NCBI GenBank assembly: GCA_956465555.1
Contig: OY101123.1
Span: forward strand, 1,612,001 to 1,676,000
Direction: 5' to 3'
From: Nitzschia sp. pyKryTriq1
Lineage: Eukaryota; Bacillariophyta; Bacillariophyceae; Bacillariales; Bacillariaceae
Length of the DNA: 64,000 nucleotides
Shown here: positions 32,183 through 42,434 of the stretch, in pieces
How the letters are laid out: every line of letters begins with the position of its first letter
How positions within the stretch are numbered: position 1 is the first letter of the stretch
Translations under genes and position numbers: made by a program
Notes under the pieces: model-generated
The model's database searches: none
What the model was told of the DNA's origin: nothing
The model's input: the letters and a program-made list of their open reading frames with translations, nothing else

Positions 32183-34213
32183 TCATGCGTCTTCTACCGT
32201 CAACGGGGAACCACACTGCGAAAGACCAACCTCTTCAAGGTAGAAGGCATATACATAGTAGTCCTGATCGAGATTGGTGGTAACTACGCAGTCCGTGTAG
32301 CAGGCTGGATCAACGCACTCAAGTGCTCCACAGGAAGAACCAGTCAGAACTGATAGGAACGTCCCGCTACAAATAAGTTCAGACACCGAGATCCGTACAG
32401 GCTGACCTGTACCTGTGAATTTGTAGAAATTGCCAACATTCGTACCCCCACCTGGGAAGCCAATGTCCACGCAATTCGAAATGTCTGGATCCACGGTCGC
32501 TTTGGATAGGTCGACGATTAATGTGGAATTGATGTCAAGCGGCTGGGCGTTAGCACAAAAGTCGGCGTCCGCAAAAGCAGCCTCTTGGGTTGCAAGTTGA
32601 AGCGTAAAAGTTCCTTCCGAGCCGCTCTTTCCATGAACGAGAACATAGTACGTCTGGCCGCTAACCGAAGACCAAGCTACCTGGCTCTTGCTGGAGCAAA
32701 AGTTGTCATTTCCATCCAAGCAAAGAAGATTGTCAGTCATCAAGAACACAGAGATTTGCGTATCGAATGATGTCAAAGAGCCACAAGTGGACGCTGTAAT
32801 TGTTTGGCCATTTCCAACGACCGAGTACCAAACCCCCGATCCCGATGGAGCAGAAGCCGAGCCACAGGCAGCAAGTGCGCCAGAGGTAGTCTTGGCACCA
32901 ATAGTAGAGCCTGACACCATGGTATTAGATGCGGGAACAATCGGCCCGAACGCTGTTTCCAGGGAATCGTTTGTCTCCAATGTCAGCGTGAAGTTTTGAG
33001 TTGCAGTTTGCCCGAGAATATCTCCGGATACCAGAATAAAATAATCTGTATTCAATTCAGCCTCCCACTGCACGCGACGACTTCCGTAATTGAAACCGTC
33101 CATACACACAAAGCCATCGCAGTTAAGGTAGACATGGATGTCCACTGAGTCGTCATCAGTGTGAGCGGTGACAGGAAAACCACCACCACGATAGATATAC
33201 CACCGCCCTGGGGCAATATCCAGGAAGGGACTATCTGCTCCACAGAAGACGACACAAGTATAGACCGAGTTCTCGAGGTTTCCAGAGACTATCTGTCCCA
33301 CACTAATTTGATGCGCCTCTTCACAAAACGTATTGTTTAGAGGTGCGGACGTTGGCATGACAGAAGGCTGATCGGAAGGGAAGGGTGTTGAAAAGTCAAG
33401 AGCGGTAGCTGGGTTTGGGCTTGGGGTTTGTCTTGACAAAAGAATACCTGCTGTAATGGAAGCTACCAAAGCCACCACAAAACAGATGGCAGCGGGGAAG
33501 AATATATTCTTTCTCCCTTGTTTCGGATCCTCCTCGTCTAGTATCACAATCTCCGCATGCGTGGCTTCGCCAGCAAGCTCATTGAGAAGTCGCTCGCGCG
33601 CTTCCATTTCAATTATTTGTTTCTCTTCTTCACGGAAAGCAGCGGAATGTTCCTGCACAGCAGTTGCCTCGACAGCGTATTCATGGTGGGTCAATGATAC
33701 TGGAGGTGCTGATGCCTGCGATTCTAACCTTGACGCAACATCCCTGTCGTCATCGTCATCGTCATCATCATCATCATCGCCGCCAGTAGCGCCTCGCGAA
33801 GTGTTTTTCCAGCCTTCGACGCTGATAGCGCCAATCTGAATTGCGTCTTCATCTTCGTCTTCGTCTGATGACGACGAATCGTTGTTGTCGCCAGACTTCT
33901 GTTCTTGTTCACTATCCGCCGACCTCAATCGTTGTTTGCGTGCCACTTTTCTATCTTCAACAGGGCGTCCAGAAGAATCCGGGCATAAGCCTGATGATTC
34001 ATTACTGTCAGGAACAAGGGAGCCCGATACAGACGTTGAATTGATACTGTTGGGATGCCGCTCGACCGTACCCGATGCCAATGAGAGGGCTTGTTCCCCA
34101 TCACGCGTCGTCGATGCTACCGGAACGCCGCCTTCTTCTGGTGCAGAGGACCCTGTAGCTAACGTCAACGCTTTCTTCTCGTCGAGTAGCTTTTCCGCCA
34201 TCTTATCGCTCAT
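32183..34213 (-). CDS. Single-pass membrane protein with Cys-rich beta-rich extracellular repeats
   Basis: Single exon, 676 residues. The N-terminal 236 residues are cytosolic in style: Ser-rich, then SSSSDEDEDED and an 11-Asp run near 146-156, then a helical Glu/Ala region. One membrane helix spans residues 237-260 (IFFPAAICFVVALVASITAG). A Pro/Ser stalk leads to three related outer modules of about 120-130 residues. Each starts near an F/C-C/A-x-A motif, contains a 'WY' or 'FY' strand (PGRWYIYRG, SGVWYSVVGNGQ, VGNFYKFTGTGQ) and paired Cys residues, and ends in a 'DYFILVSG/TYYVLVHG/DYYVYAF' strand. This resembles bacterial PPC-type and related jelly-roll modules. It is probably a cell-surface receptor or wall-contact protein; the ligand is unknown. 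Confidence 0.8.
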   Translation of the reverse strand: MSDKMAEKLLDEKKALTLATGSSAPEEGGVPVASTTRDGEQALSLASGTVERHPNSINSTSVSGSLVPDSNESSGLCPDSSGRPVEDRKVARKQRLRSADSEQEQKSGDNNDSSSSDEDEDEDAIQIGAISVEGWKNTSRGATGGDDDDDDDDDDDRDVASRLESQASAPPVSLTHHEYAVEATAVQEHSAAFREEEKQIIEMEARERLLNELAGEATHAEIVILDEEDPKQGRKNIFFPAAICFVVALVASITAGILLSRQTPSPNPATALDFSTPFPSDQPSVMPTSAPLNNTFCEEAHQISVGQIVSGNLENSVYTCVVFCGADSPFLDIAPGRWYIYRGGGFPVTAHTDDDSVDIHVYLNCDGFVCMDGFNYGSRRVQWEAELNTDYFILVSGDILGQTATQNFTLTLETNDSLETAFGPIVPASNTMVSGSTIGAKTTSGALAACGSASAPSGSGVWYSVVGNGQTITASTCGSLTSFDTQISVFLMTDNLLCLDGNDNFCSSKSQVAWSSVSGQTYYVLVHGKSGSEGTFTLQLATQEAAFADADFCANAQPLDINSTLIVDLSKATVDPDISNCVDIGFPGGGTNVGNFYKFTGTGQPVRISVSELICSGTFLSVLTGSSCGALECVDPACYTDCVVTTNLDQDYYVYAFYLEEVGLSQCGSPLTVEDA

Positions 34214-34636
34214 GGGGCTCCAATGTCAAAAGATAATATGGCGACTAACATTAATACTCAAGTCGTAACCGTCGGTCTTTCGTCTCAAAGAACAAAAGAT
34301 TTTTTATTCGTGGTATTCTCTCTCTTCTCGCTCGCTCGAATTCGAATGAATCAATCGATCGGAAAACCAACGTACGTACGTAATATCGTATCTACCATAC
34401 GTACATGTTGGTGGGTCTGTCCCTCATCCGTGTTGATGCTCACTAAAACATTCCTTCATTCAGAACCACGAGAATAATGGAAGAATCATCACCATCGAGT
34501 CGAAAAAGTTCAGCGAAAAAAGATATCGAACTTCTTCTACTGTACGCATGCTCCATGTCCACGCGAGTATCCCTCGCCGCCCCCACCACCAACCACTCTC
34601 CACACTTCAGCAGCTGCTTCAACTTTCAGGTCGACC
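34214..34636. other. Spacer between divergent genes
   Basis: It should hold the promoters of the Cys-rich membrane protein and of UMP synthase. A CGTACGTACGTAA palindrome lies at about 34370-34383. Nothing else was seen. Confidence 0.5.
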
Positions 34637-36699
34637 ATGACATCATTCTTCTCCAAGTTGGAGGCTCGGGTGGAGGAAATCAACTCTCTCCTCTGCATCG
34701 GCCTGGATCCGCACATCAAGGAGCTTTTTCCAGACGGTAGTATTAGTGATGCGAACCCACCTACGTCCGAACAGAAATGCGACGCCGCCTTTACCTTTTG
34801 CAAAAACCTCATTGATGCCACGATCCCGTACGCGGCCTGCTACAAACCAAACGCAGCCTTCTTCGAAGCACTGGGTGTCGAGCAAGGAAACGTGACCTTG
34901 AAACGAGTACTCCAAGAGATTCCATCCAACATTCCGATATTATTAGATGTGAAACGTGGTGATATTGGAACCACAGCTGCTGCCTACGCAGAGGCTTGCT
35001 ATGATCATTTAAATGCTGATGCCGTCACACTGTCACCATTGATGGGATGGGATTCTGTGGCTCCATTCGTCACTGGTGAGTGGTTGATTCATGTCTTGAT
35101 CGTGTCTTGATAAAAAATGATGATGAGGATGCGTGCTATGCAAACCAGATTGTTTTCTGCTGCTCACAACACTGGGACTTGAATTTCAATTGAATTTGTT
35201 GGGTAGAAAAATACAGTGATAAGGGGGCGTTCCTACTATGCAAAACATCAAATCCTGGTTCGAACGATATACTCGCACTCAACTTGGCCAGTGGGGAGAC
35301 GGTATTCGAGCACATCGCTAGGCTGGCAGGACAATGGTCGGCTGCTCATGGTGCATCGTTGGGACTGGTGGTGGGGGCGACAGATTCCGAAGCGTTAGCA
35401 AAGGCTAGAAGCGCTGGAGGCTCGAACGTCTGGCTTTTGGCACCGGGAGTCGGGGCACAAGGAGGAGATTTGGCAGCAGCAGCCAAGGCGGGCTTGAATG
35501 AAAAGGGCACAGCTATGCTGATACCAGTTTCGCGTGGTATAAGCAAAGCGGAAGATCCCGCAGCTGCTGCCAAAGAATTATGGGAAAGTATCAACGAAGT
35601 TCGCGAGATGGTAAAAAAGGAACAGGCCGAAGCATCTTCTACATCAGTCGGCATCCAGGCTTACCAAAAGGAGTTTCTGGAATTCAGCCTTCAAGAGGGT
35701 GTTTTGAAATTTGGATCCTTCGTTCTCAAGAGTGGTCGCACGTCGCCCTACTTCTTCAATGCTGGGCTTTTTGCTTCCGGAGCAGCCTTGTTCAAACTTG
35801 GAAAGTCATACGCATCTGCTATCATGGCAGCGCCAGAACTGTAAGTGAGCTCGTACTTTCGCCAATACTGCTGTCTGATGATCGATTGGGAATGAGGATA
35901 TACCTAGCTTGGTCCGTGTTAATGATCCGCCCCCACGCGAGCGGCGATGAACAAAATTTTTACAAGCTCCTGACCCTTGCAAGAGAGAGAGAGAGAGAGA
36001 GGTTTGCATACCAACATCAAAGTCAGTGAAGAATCATTTGGTCTTCTTTCACCTTAGTCCCATGTGGGAGCTGCCGGTCAACACCAATTCGCTGATTCGA
36101 TAGTTTCTGAGACTCTTGACAAATGCAACCTCCTTTGGACAAACAATACGAATGCACATTTTTTTCGCTCGTGGCTCACTTAATTTTTACAATTGATCAA
36201 CTACAGGGTGGACGAAAAGGGTGGCGTTCTATTTGACGTCATTTTTGGACCAGCTTACAAGGGAATTTCGCTAGGAGCTGTTGTGTGTGCCGCTCTGTAC
36301 AGCGACTTTGGTATAGACGTTGGCTTTGCCTATAACCGAAAGGAGAAGAAGGATCACGGTGAAGGAGGGTCACTCGTCGGCGCGTCGATGGCCGACGGAA
36401 AAAGAGTATTGGTGATTGACGACGTTATCACAGCAGGTACAGCGATCCGAGAATCACATGATATGTTGGTGGAAATAGGAGCCAATATGGTTGGCGTAGC
36501 GATCGCATTGGATAGAGCTGAGAAACGATCACTGGATGATCCAATATCCGCGGTCCAGGCTGTTGCTCGAGATTTGGGCGTTCCTGTGGTATCAATTGTC
36601 AACCTTCCACAACTTCAACTATTCTTGGAGAAGGGTACAGACTACGGGAAGGATGTACTCCACAGTGTCAGCGAATACCGAGCTCAGTACGGCGTCTGA
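34637..36699 (+). CDS. UMPS: Bifunctional UMP synthase, OMP decarboxylase-OPRT order
   Basis: Exons 34637..35075, 35207..35840 and 36207..36699, with introns GTGAGT...GGTAG (131 bp) and GTAAGT...TACAG (366 bp), give 521 residues. The N-terminal half is orotidine-5'-phosphate decarboxylase: [22 protein letters not shown], and the catalytic D104-x-K106-x2-D109 in [14 protein letters not shown] lies later. The C-terminal half is orotate phosphoribosyltransferase, with [17 protein letters not shown] and the PRPP loop [13 protein letters not shown] at about 425-437. It catalyses the last two steps of pyrimidine synthesis, orotate to OMP to UMP. Animal and plant UMPS have OPRT first; this inverted order is known from stramenopiles, kinetoplastids and some cyanobacteria. 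The long second intron contains a GA microsatellite. Confidence 0.96.
35981..36001 (+). repeat. (GA)n microsatellite in a UMPS intron
   Basis: An uninterrupted GA run lies within the second intron. Confidence 0.9.
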
Positions 36700-37493
36700 G
36701 AGTGATGACCAGCTTTGACGTAAGCATCTTGTGTTTTTATTTCCGACAGTAGTATTATTGTATTTTGTCGTCCTTCAAGTACCTACACCGTATCCACGCC
36801 AACAGCGCTACAGTCCATACCGGCACCAGTTAGTATTTTGCTTAGTATATTTCTACTATCTAGTAGTAACTTACAACATGATGAGCTTGGCCTTCTACTC
36901 TAACGGCAAGCGACAGCGAAGCGCGATTGTCTGCAATGTCTTTTTGAAGGTTCGGGTTTGTGATGGCTCCAACCTACCGGTATACCGGTACCGTAGTTCG
37001 CTAATTCGGAGTTGGTGGATGAAAAAATGTGCGAAATCGCCGCGGAGGGCGTTGCTATTGCTACTACTACGTAGTCGTACTAGCAGGGCCAAAAGATCCA
37101 AGACGACGAGGGACATCGTATAAAGAAGGTCAAGATAATGACTCCATGGTACAACCCGAACCCAAAGCTAGCGAGCTCGCCCGAGTGTGACGATTGGGCT
37201 TATAAAAAAATATGTCTCCAGCAGAAAAAATGAAACAGCGCCTTAATCATTCGGAACAGAGAACAATGTCAACAAACGAGAACCGGCCCAACATCAAACG
37301 GTCTCGCTAATAGCTCCCTAGTAGTATCATCGAAGATCGAGAAGTATTACGAGTAGAAGAATCATCATCATCAACACCAAAGTACTGGAAGTCTTCTCCA
37401 TCCTCATAATATTTTTGGAGTGTCTTCTGGATTTGGACGCTACGAATTCCCTCCCCAAAGCCTTGTTTCTTAATTCCAAAAAGATAACGAACC
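36700..37493. other. Spacer with TACCGG palindromes
   Basis: It lies between two plus-strand genes. The cluster CTACCGGTATACCGGTACCG lies at about 36975-36996. A minus-strand frame at 37307-37495 overlaps the globin start region and was rejected. Confidence 0.5.
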
Positions 37494-38158
37494 ATGGTTG
37501 CTGATATGAGCTACGTTACCGTTTCGTCGGTCTTGGATAGTTGGGAGCGTATCAGACGGATTGACGGCTACGAAGCGAAAACTGGAATTCTCTTGTTTCA
37601 AAAGTAAGTGGTTGCTTCATCGCTCTGCCCATTGCTTATGCATTCTCCTGCTCCGCCCTATCTCAGTATTCGTATTTATCACTCGCTCTATTTCTTGTTC
37701 AGACTTTTTGAGTTGGAACCTGAGGCTAAGGTCATTTTTGGATTCGACAAGGATGTCGGGGCGCTGGAGTTGGCCAAGCACGACCGATTTAACAAACACG
37801 CTACGTACTTCATCCAGATGATCGACAAAGCTCTTGGAATGCTTGGACCCGATATCGAACTTTTGACAGAAATTCTAATGGATCTTGGCCTGAAACACGT
37901 CAAGGTAAGATTTTTTGCTGGTTGGAACGAACATCATGAACGATGATCCGACTGCTTTCGTTCTGACCTACGTTTATCCGTTCTTCTTTTTAGTATGGTG
38001 TTAAACCCGAGTATTTTCCAAGCATGGGCCGTGCCTTGATCTATTCAGTCGAAACACAACTAGGAGACGAAGTGTTTACAAGAGACACGAAAGACGCTTG
38101 GGTCGAAGTGTACGGTGCACTTTCCTACGACATGATCCGTGCCCAAAAGGCCAAGTAA
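37494..38158 (+). CDS. Globin
   Basis: Exons 37494..37603, 37703..37904 and 37994..38158, with GTAAGT...TTCAG (99 bp) and GTAAGA...TTTAG (89 bp) introns, give 158 residues, the normal length of a single-domain globin. The A helix reads SSVLDSWERIRRI. Phe48/Phe51 can serve as CD1. His69 in FNKHATYFIQMIDKAL fits the distal E7 position, and His102 in LGLKHVKYGVKPEYF the proximal F8. The C-terminal helices are FPSMGRALIYSV and WVEVYGALSYDM. Both introns fall within the globin fold. It resembles hexacoordinate or neuroglobin-like globins of algae more than truncated globins. Roles in NO or O2 chemistry are inferred from family. A GTAAGA overlaps the stop codon, so a further exon cannot be excluded. 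Confidence 0.88.
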
Positions 38159-38387
38159 GAGTTTTTCGACCAAAAGGATGTAAATTATTTATGGTTTCAA
38201 GCAAGGAATAGAACAGGTTAACTGAACGTCTTTACCATATTTTCTGATGGCGTATCTCGGCTTCCGGGATGCAAGAGATTGTTTCTGGCTGGTCGGAAAT
38301 CCAGACACATTATCTGGCCAAGATCACCGCAGAAAATAGTCGCTATCGCTACAGTTATTCTATTGCTAGTAGTGCGACCGAATTGAA

Positions 38388-39326
38388 TTAACTTGCTTGT
38401 GCAACGTTCTTGTCTAATCCCAGTCTCTCATCAGTGGCGTCAATCATGTTGAAGTACCCAACCTCGCGCTCGGTGCTGTCCATCACATCGGTTGCACTCA
38501 TCACGCCAGTTACACCGACACTCTCGCCAACATTCGTCATGTCTCCTCGATAGGTTTTAGTTACTGAACAAGGTTTTGTCGAACAAAATTGAGATGATTG
38601 AATGGCATGAATAGATGAAGCATCAAACACGAGCCAGCGCAAAACTTACCTTCGAAGGTAAATTCCCCCATATCTGAGCTGTCTTGTCCAGCAGAGAAAA
38701 CGCGTGTGATGACCACTGCAGTAAACGAGTCCGTTGTAAGATCAGGTCAAGCTTGCTTCGGCTTGTTGCAGATCGGCAAACAACAATGCGATGACACGTC
38801 AACCCCTTTTTGAACTTGACGACTTACTGTTGTAATCGTCGGTGCCAGGAGGCACCGACCAGGTCCCAGCAGCCGCTAGCCATCGTGGCCCGTCCGTATC
38901 ACCAAAGTCTACGACGCCGTCATCTCTTAGAAACAATTCTGTAGTACATGTGTCCTTGTCTTCCATCTCCTCCAATTGGTAGAACTCTTGTAGAGAATGG
39001 GGAGAAACACACATGAGTCATCAGGCGTCGGTTCGAAACATCTAAGACTGTCACACTACAAGGCACCAAGATATCGACTTACTGTTATCGCATCTAATCC
39101 CAAATAGCGCCGTGGAAGAATCAGCCTATAATATGATGTGCCGGTAGGAGTGCGCTGGGTAAGTCATCAGCTAATTTCAAGAAGAATCTCCAATCACCAG
39201 AGGATGCAGAACGAAGCGCGCTCAACTTACCAATGGAGCTCCAATCGGTCGAACAAGCGGTGACACTCCAAAACCATTGGCAACGAAGCCAACGAGTACA
39301 AAGCTAAGAGCTCTAAGGGTCCTCAT
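38388..39326 (-). CDS. Five-exon secreted or plastid protein of unknown family
   Basis: Five short exons on the minus strand, 39231..39326, 39083..39125, 38828..38986, 38650..38715 and 38388..38563, join in one frame to 179 residues. Four of the five exons are far too short to stand out as long frames. Every intron starts GTAAGT and ends AG. The N-terminus MRTLRALSFVLVGFVANG is a signal peptide with Phe19 directly after, so plastid import is possible. The body is acidic and looks beta-rich: QLEEMEDKDTC, FLRDDGVVDFGDTDGP, AAAGTWSVPPGT, MVITRVFSAGQDSSD, EFTFEVTKTYRGD. That alternation resembles small lipocalin-like barrels, but I recognise no family. It is convergent with the globin gene, 229 bp between stops. 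Confidence 0.75.
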
Positions 39327-40512
39327 ATTATTCGTGTAGTTTCGTTGCAGATGGTTTGCTACAATGCGACGAGAAAGAGGCTTTTCACTTGCCATCGTCT
39401 TTTGACTAATATTGACCGTGGTTGGCCGTTTTCTCATGTCTCATCTTTTTTCTCGCCATGGCACGGACAGTTCGTTCGTACCGGTACTTTTACCAGGTAC
39501 AGTACAGTACGTACCGGTGGTACTGTACCAGTACGGCACCGGCAGAGTTCGTCGCATGATGAATGATGACGCATGACCGACGCACGGGACTCGAAAGAAA
39601 TCCTTGAGCACTTCAACTATTCATATAAAAATACAAACATATGTATCATATCCATTACCATACGTAACTCAGAGACAGTCTAACCATTGATCGTTGACCG
39701 TTGACATCCGAAAAAAAATCTGAAGCCGAAAAAGTTCCCAGTTGGTGAAAGGCAGAAAGGACGATCGCCAACAAACAGAAACCGAACCATCATGCATCCG
39801 GTTCCCAAATTCCTTTGCTGGAAAGGGCATATATATAGATGTGGCTGTTTATTGTCTTTTCATTGATAAGCAGCTGCGTGGGGCTCTCCTTCTACTTGGT
39901 ACATCTGGGAAATAATGTTCTCATATCAATTGACGCGACCTTCCTAAGCAGAACGTGGCGAACTTTGTCATAAATACAGAATTGTCCTCGATTCGTGGCT
40001 TCGGGTTGACCCTTATTGGCTAGAGATGGACATTTTTTTAAAACAAAAGGGCTGGGTTTCTCTCTCTATCTAACGAAGTACCGTACAATTCATTCCGTGC
40101 GTGCGTACGAAACTTTACCTCTCCCAGTGACTTGTACCACCTGCTTCGTCCGTTATCACGCCCTTCCGTAGATGGAAACACGTACAATTCTACTGAATGC
40201 CACCTGAAAATGTCCACCGCGTGCGTAAGCACTTTTGACATGATGTTGTATGGATGAAAAGCACGTAGTAGCAAGGTAGTAGTAGTACGCGTATTCATGT
40301 GAGTTTTCGTTGAGAATGCACATGCATAAATTCTGTCCCTAGCACGATTACTATCAAAAGGCCCCATGAAAATGTCTTTGTTTGTTCGATGATCGATGGG
40401 TAGAATTCGTCCGATGAAGAAAGAAAAAAAAGCACAAAAGGTACACATAAAATTTCTACCTCTGCAAGTAAAAACACACATCAAACCCATTATACATCCA
40501 CTGTTAATAACC
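39327..40512. other. Long spacer between divergent genes
   Basis: A dense palindrome cluster (GTACCGGTACTT, CAGGTACAGTACAGTACG, TACCGGTGGTACTGTACC) lies at 39478-39543, just upstream of the five-exon gene. No gene is supported; a minus-strand frame at 40038-40679 is Arg/Cys/Phe-rich and overlaps the next gene's start. Confidence 0.5.
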
Positions 40513-41004
40513 ATGGCCCTTTCATCAAATAGCAGCATCACGAGTGCTATGGCGGAAGAAACCAAGACTACTACTAATGTGCAACTCAAGCCACTTAGTC
40601 CTCTCATGGCTCGGAAATCATATTTCCCCTCCGAGCAATCCCTTGTTTCTGCGTTTTCTCCCCATCGCTCCTCGATCAAGGCCCTCCAAATGAGGTTTAC
40701 CCAAGAGCTGAAAGAACGACGATCGATGCCTCTTCCACTATCGTTATACGAAGATCCAACTCAATGCGAAATTGAACCCCCTACTAAACGACGACGCTTC
40801 GAACGGAGAAACTCCAAGACCGCTGCGATGCTATTCAGCTCGATGTCCTCAATCGTTGCATCTGACTTCGAGGATTCGTCCGAGAAGACCACTGGATCAA
40901 TGGATAATATCGAGGATCCGTTTGAAGGAGGATTGGAAATCGCCGAAGAGCTTGTACGGCAGCTGAAGCTTCGACGGAAGACGTTAAGTCAGGGCTCAGC
41001 GTAG
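40513..41004 (+). CDS. Small Ser-rich protein with nuclear localisation-like signal
   Basis: Single exon, 163 residues from the ATG at 40513 in an ACC ATG G context. The frame stays open upstream to an ATG at 40396, but that extension is Lys/His-rich and lies in a low-quality region. Residues 25-60 are Ser/Pro-rich, then RSSIKALQMRFTQELKERR, a helical basic segment, then PPTKRRRFERR, a classical nuclear localisation-type cluster near residue 96. The tail is acidic and ends with a helix (EIAEELVRQLKLRRKTL). No known domain was recognised. A nuclear role is inferred from the basic cluster only. Confidence 0.65.
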   Translation: MALSSNSSITSAMAEETKTTTNVQLKPLSPLMARKSYFPSEQSLVSAFSPHRSSIKALQMRFTQELKERRSMPLPLSLYEDPTQCEIEPPTKRRRFERRNSKTAAMLFSSMSSIVASDFEDSSEKTTGSMDNIEDPFEGGLEIAEELVRQLKLRRKTLSQGSA

Positions 41005-41777
41005 AAGGCGCTGATCCTGTATGCACAACCACTTTGTTCTTTCGCTATTACGCATCGTGGACGCTATGATCTTTTGAAATGCCAAATGGTCGTTCAAGGG
41101 CTCGCTTCCCAACACGCTATGATTCAATTTGTGGTACACTACCTTGAGGGGCTAAGTGCAAGTACCGGTACAAATGTGTCGCTGCGATTCGGCTTTCTGG
41201 CTAGAGGAGGCATGAGGGGACGATGAAGTGGCATCCCTTCTACGAGCTGCCTCCCAACCAATTCATTCCAAGAAGTTGCTCACAGCACTGGGGAAACCTG
41301 CAAGAGACGTGGACCCTGTAGATATCTTCTACTCTCGCAGAGTAATCATACTACTAGAGGTCAAACCTAGTCTATCTAAAAATAGTAAGACTTATCATCG
41401 AAATAAGGTAATGTACTTGTGTTCTTTTAGTAACTACGAAATATTATCCACGAGGGAGCTTTGAGCTTATGCTCTCTCTCAAGTACTGTAGGGTCCAAAG
41501 ACTTTATCTCTGCTGCAACCTAGGGACGGAAGGTAGTGAAACAAGAGCAGAGGTCACGGCTTCCCAACGGGCCATCACCTTTCTATCGTACTTGTAGTAT
41601 CGTACTTGTAGATGGTACTGCGTGTACTGTACCGGTTCTCGCGGAGGAGTTCCTGCATCCTGTACAAGTAATGTATTCTGTGGTTTTTATCCTGCATTGC
41701 CGCCAGATCGAGTTGACCCGGCAAGAGGACGCACGTGCCGTCAAAACCAATGATATTCTTCTACACGAGTGCTACTG
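41005..41777. other. Spacer left of the pogo-like element
   Basis: GTACCGGTAC lies at about 41163-41172, and GTACTGTACCGG at about 41624-41635. Frames at 41228-41464 and 41536-41835 show no recognisable motif. Confidence 0.5.
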
Positions 41778-41944
41778 GTACAGTCGGGTGTGCGATTTAA
41801 CGAGGTCTACGTCAGAACGGCTTCTTCCTCGTTAAATCGCGCCCTATAATGAACGGAAACTACGTAGAAAATGTACTAGGTTCTACGTACAATGCAAACA
41901 ATAAGGAACACGTAGAAAATGTACTGACATGCGCGTGGGTTAGA

Positions 41945-42364
41945 CTACTTTGGGCCAAAGAAGGCATTGATGCTCGTCTGCCTGCTTCGACTCTTGGCTT
42001 CCGCTTCTTTCATTTTGACGCGGCGGTTGTGCGAAAACACTTCATCTCGCGCTTTTTTCAAGAAAAGGACCGCACCCGTGGCACCAGAAGAGTCAAGACA
42101 CTCCTGCAACTCCAGCAGCTTGGCAGTCACCGCAGCATAATCAACTGCAGTCTCCTCCACCTCTTCTTGCACACTATCATTGTCACTGATCTCTTCTTCT
42201 TCCTCATCACTCAAGACTTCACTAATTGTTGTTGCATTGATGACATCAAGCTTTTCAGTGCTGAGATATTCTGAAATTTCCTCCGAAGCCTCAAGATTGG
42301 CCCATTCCTCCAGGTGGTGCTCAAGTGGTTTCTCCTTACTCAAGCACTTCAACCTTTTCAGCAT
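41945..42364 (-). CDS. Pogo-like transposase C-terminal fragment with PIP-box-like end
   Basis: An intact 139-codon frame inside the element. It reads EKPLEHHLEEWANLEA, then a Ser/Glu/Asp-rich acidic stretch (SDEEEEEISDNDSVQEE), a helical segment (AAVTAKLLELQECLDSSG) and a basic tail ending RSRQTSINAFFGPK. The end fits the PCNA-binding consensus Q-x-x-I-x-x-F-F. Drosophila pogo transposase is known to contact PCNA in this way. The helical and acidic tail agrees with the C-terminal part of DDE_1/Tigger-type proteins. The N-terminal DNA-binding and catalytic parts are absent. Whether it is translated on its own is unknown; an ATG at 42364 is available but may not be native. The frame is free of stops for 140 codons, so the copy is young or kept by selection. 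Confidence 0.6.
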   Translation of the reverse strand: MLKRLKCLSKEKPLEHHLEEWANLEASEEISEYLSTEKLDVINATTISEVLSDEEEEEISDNDSVQEEVEETAVDYAAVTAKLLELQECLDSSGATGAVLFLKKARDEVFSHNRRVKMKEAEAKSRSRQTSINAFFGPK

Positions 42365-42392
42365 TACTGTAGCGCTGTCGTTTGCTACTCAT

Positions 42393-42402
42393 GGTTGTTG
42401 TT

Positions 42403-42433
<31 letters not shown>

Positions 42434-42434
42434 C
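42393..42434 (+). repeat. (GTT)n microsatellite inside the pogo-like element
   Basis: GTT triplets with one ATT interruption lie immediately upstream (on the minus strand) of the element's start-like ATG. Confidence 0.9.

Noticed and set aside
40038-40679. 213-codon minus-strand frame
   Set aside because: It is antisense to the start of the small nuclear-type protein, is Arg/Cys/Phe-rich and has no motif.
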